Shown here: in pieces, positions 23,457 through 23,572 of the stretch
Numbering within the stretch: position 1 is the stretch's first letter
Layout of the letters: the number at the start of each line of letters is the position of its first letter
DNA from: Streptosporangiaceae bacterium
GTDB lineage: Bacteria > Actinomycetota > Actinomycetes > Streptosporangiales > Streptosporangiaceae
Reading direction: 5' to 3'
Assembly (NCBI GenBank): GCA_025934635.1
Contig: JAICWX010000118.1
Span: 1 to 23,572 of the forward strand
DNA length: 23,572 nt
The notes under the pieces: generated by a model
The model's input: only the letters and a program-made list of their open reading frames with translations
Databases searched by the model: none
Told to the model about the DNA's origin: nothing
Translations under genes and position numbers: made by a program

Positions 23457-23572
23457 ATGGTCAGTTATCAGCTCGCACCGGAGCAGCAGGACCTGAGGGA
23501 CTCCGTCGCCCAGTTCGCCCGCGAGGTCGTCGCGCCGGTCATCGGCGGCTACTACGAACGCGGCGAGTTCCC
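23457..23572 (+). CDS. Acyl-CoA dehydrogenase, N-terminal fragment (cut by window edge)
   Basis: The ATG at 23457 opens 38 codons reading MVSYQLAPEQQDLRDSVAQF and on to AREVVAPVIGGYYERGEF, the standard first helices of acyl-CoA dehydrogenases (LxxEQxxLRDxVxxFAREVVAP). The FAD-dependent active site lies outside the window, so acyl-chain specificity cannot be given. No strong Shine-Dalgarno precedes the ATG. It is divergent from the FHA gene, 134 bases apart; TAGTAC at 23394-23399 is one possible -10 box. Confidence in the family is good despite the short length. Confidence 0.8.
   Translation, partial: MVSYQLAPEQQDLRDSVAQFAREVVAPVIGGYYERGEF

Noticed and set aside
1..23572. Defence system, biosynthetic cluster, prophage or CRISPR.
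   Set aside because: No nuclease, reverse transcriptase, transposase, integrase, modular synthase or spacer array was seen on either strand.

Overview
The window is chromosomal DNA from a high-G+C actinomycete. Third codon positions are almost all G or C, GTG starts are common, genes overlap by 1-4 bases, and several families are typically actinobacterial (DUF1707, an HTH-fused citrate synthase-like protein, an FHA/zinc-ribbon protein). I cannot name the genus. I see no rRNA, tRNA, insertion sequence, phage or CRISPR.

Layout. (1) 1-1361, minus: the end of a reductive pyrimidine catabolism operon, with a beta-ureidopropionase-type amidohydrolase feeding by a 4-base overlap into a dihydropyrimidinase cut by the window edge. 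(2) 1425-6898, minus: a tightly overlapping operon whose first gene is one open frame joining an adenosine deaminase to a DUF4129 membrane protein, followed by a two-helix membrane protein, a MoxR AAA+ ATPase, a DUF58 protein and a small membrane protein. (3) 7022-9528: a repeated double-palindrome element, an HhH-GPD repair-like protein, a 65-aa membrane protein, a VOC-fold protein and an M55 D-aminopeptidase. (4) 9594-12696: a homocitrate / (Re)-citrate synthase-like DRE-TIM enzyme diverging from a citrate synthase-like protein with an N-terminal HTH. The shared intergenic region is full of TCAANNTTGA palindromes. (5) 12697-14016, minus: a DinB-like and a DUF1707 protein. (6) 14017-14713: a 0.7-kb non-coding stretch with the second copy of the double-palindrome element and paired ACTAAG-N5-CTTAGT operators in front of an MFS exporter (14714-15976). 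(7) 16002-18418, minus: a TPR-AAA+ ATPase and a TPR membrane protein as a two-gene unit. (8) 18495-20144: Maf and a divergent aldo/keto reductase. (9) 20253-23322, minus: a PAP2 phosphatase coupled to an APC permease, preceded by an FHA/zinc-ribbon protein. (10) 23457-end: the start of an acyl-CoA dehydrogenase.

Most of this is housekeeping or accessory metabolism. The points most worth following are the 120-130 bp element present twice (two 21-bp palindromes exactly 31 bp apart plus a conserved tail), the in-frame deaminase/DUF4129 junction whose linker looks intergenic, the divergent pair of two unrelated citrate-synthase-type enzymes with a common palindromic control region, and the TPR-AAA / TPR-membrane pair.
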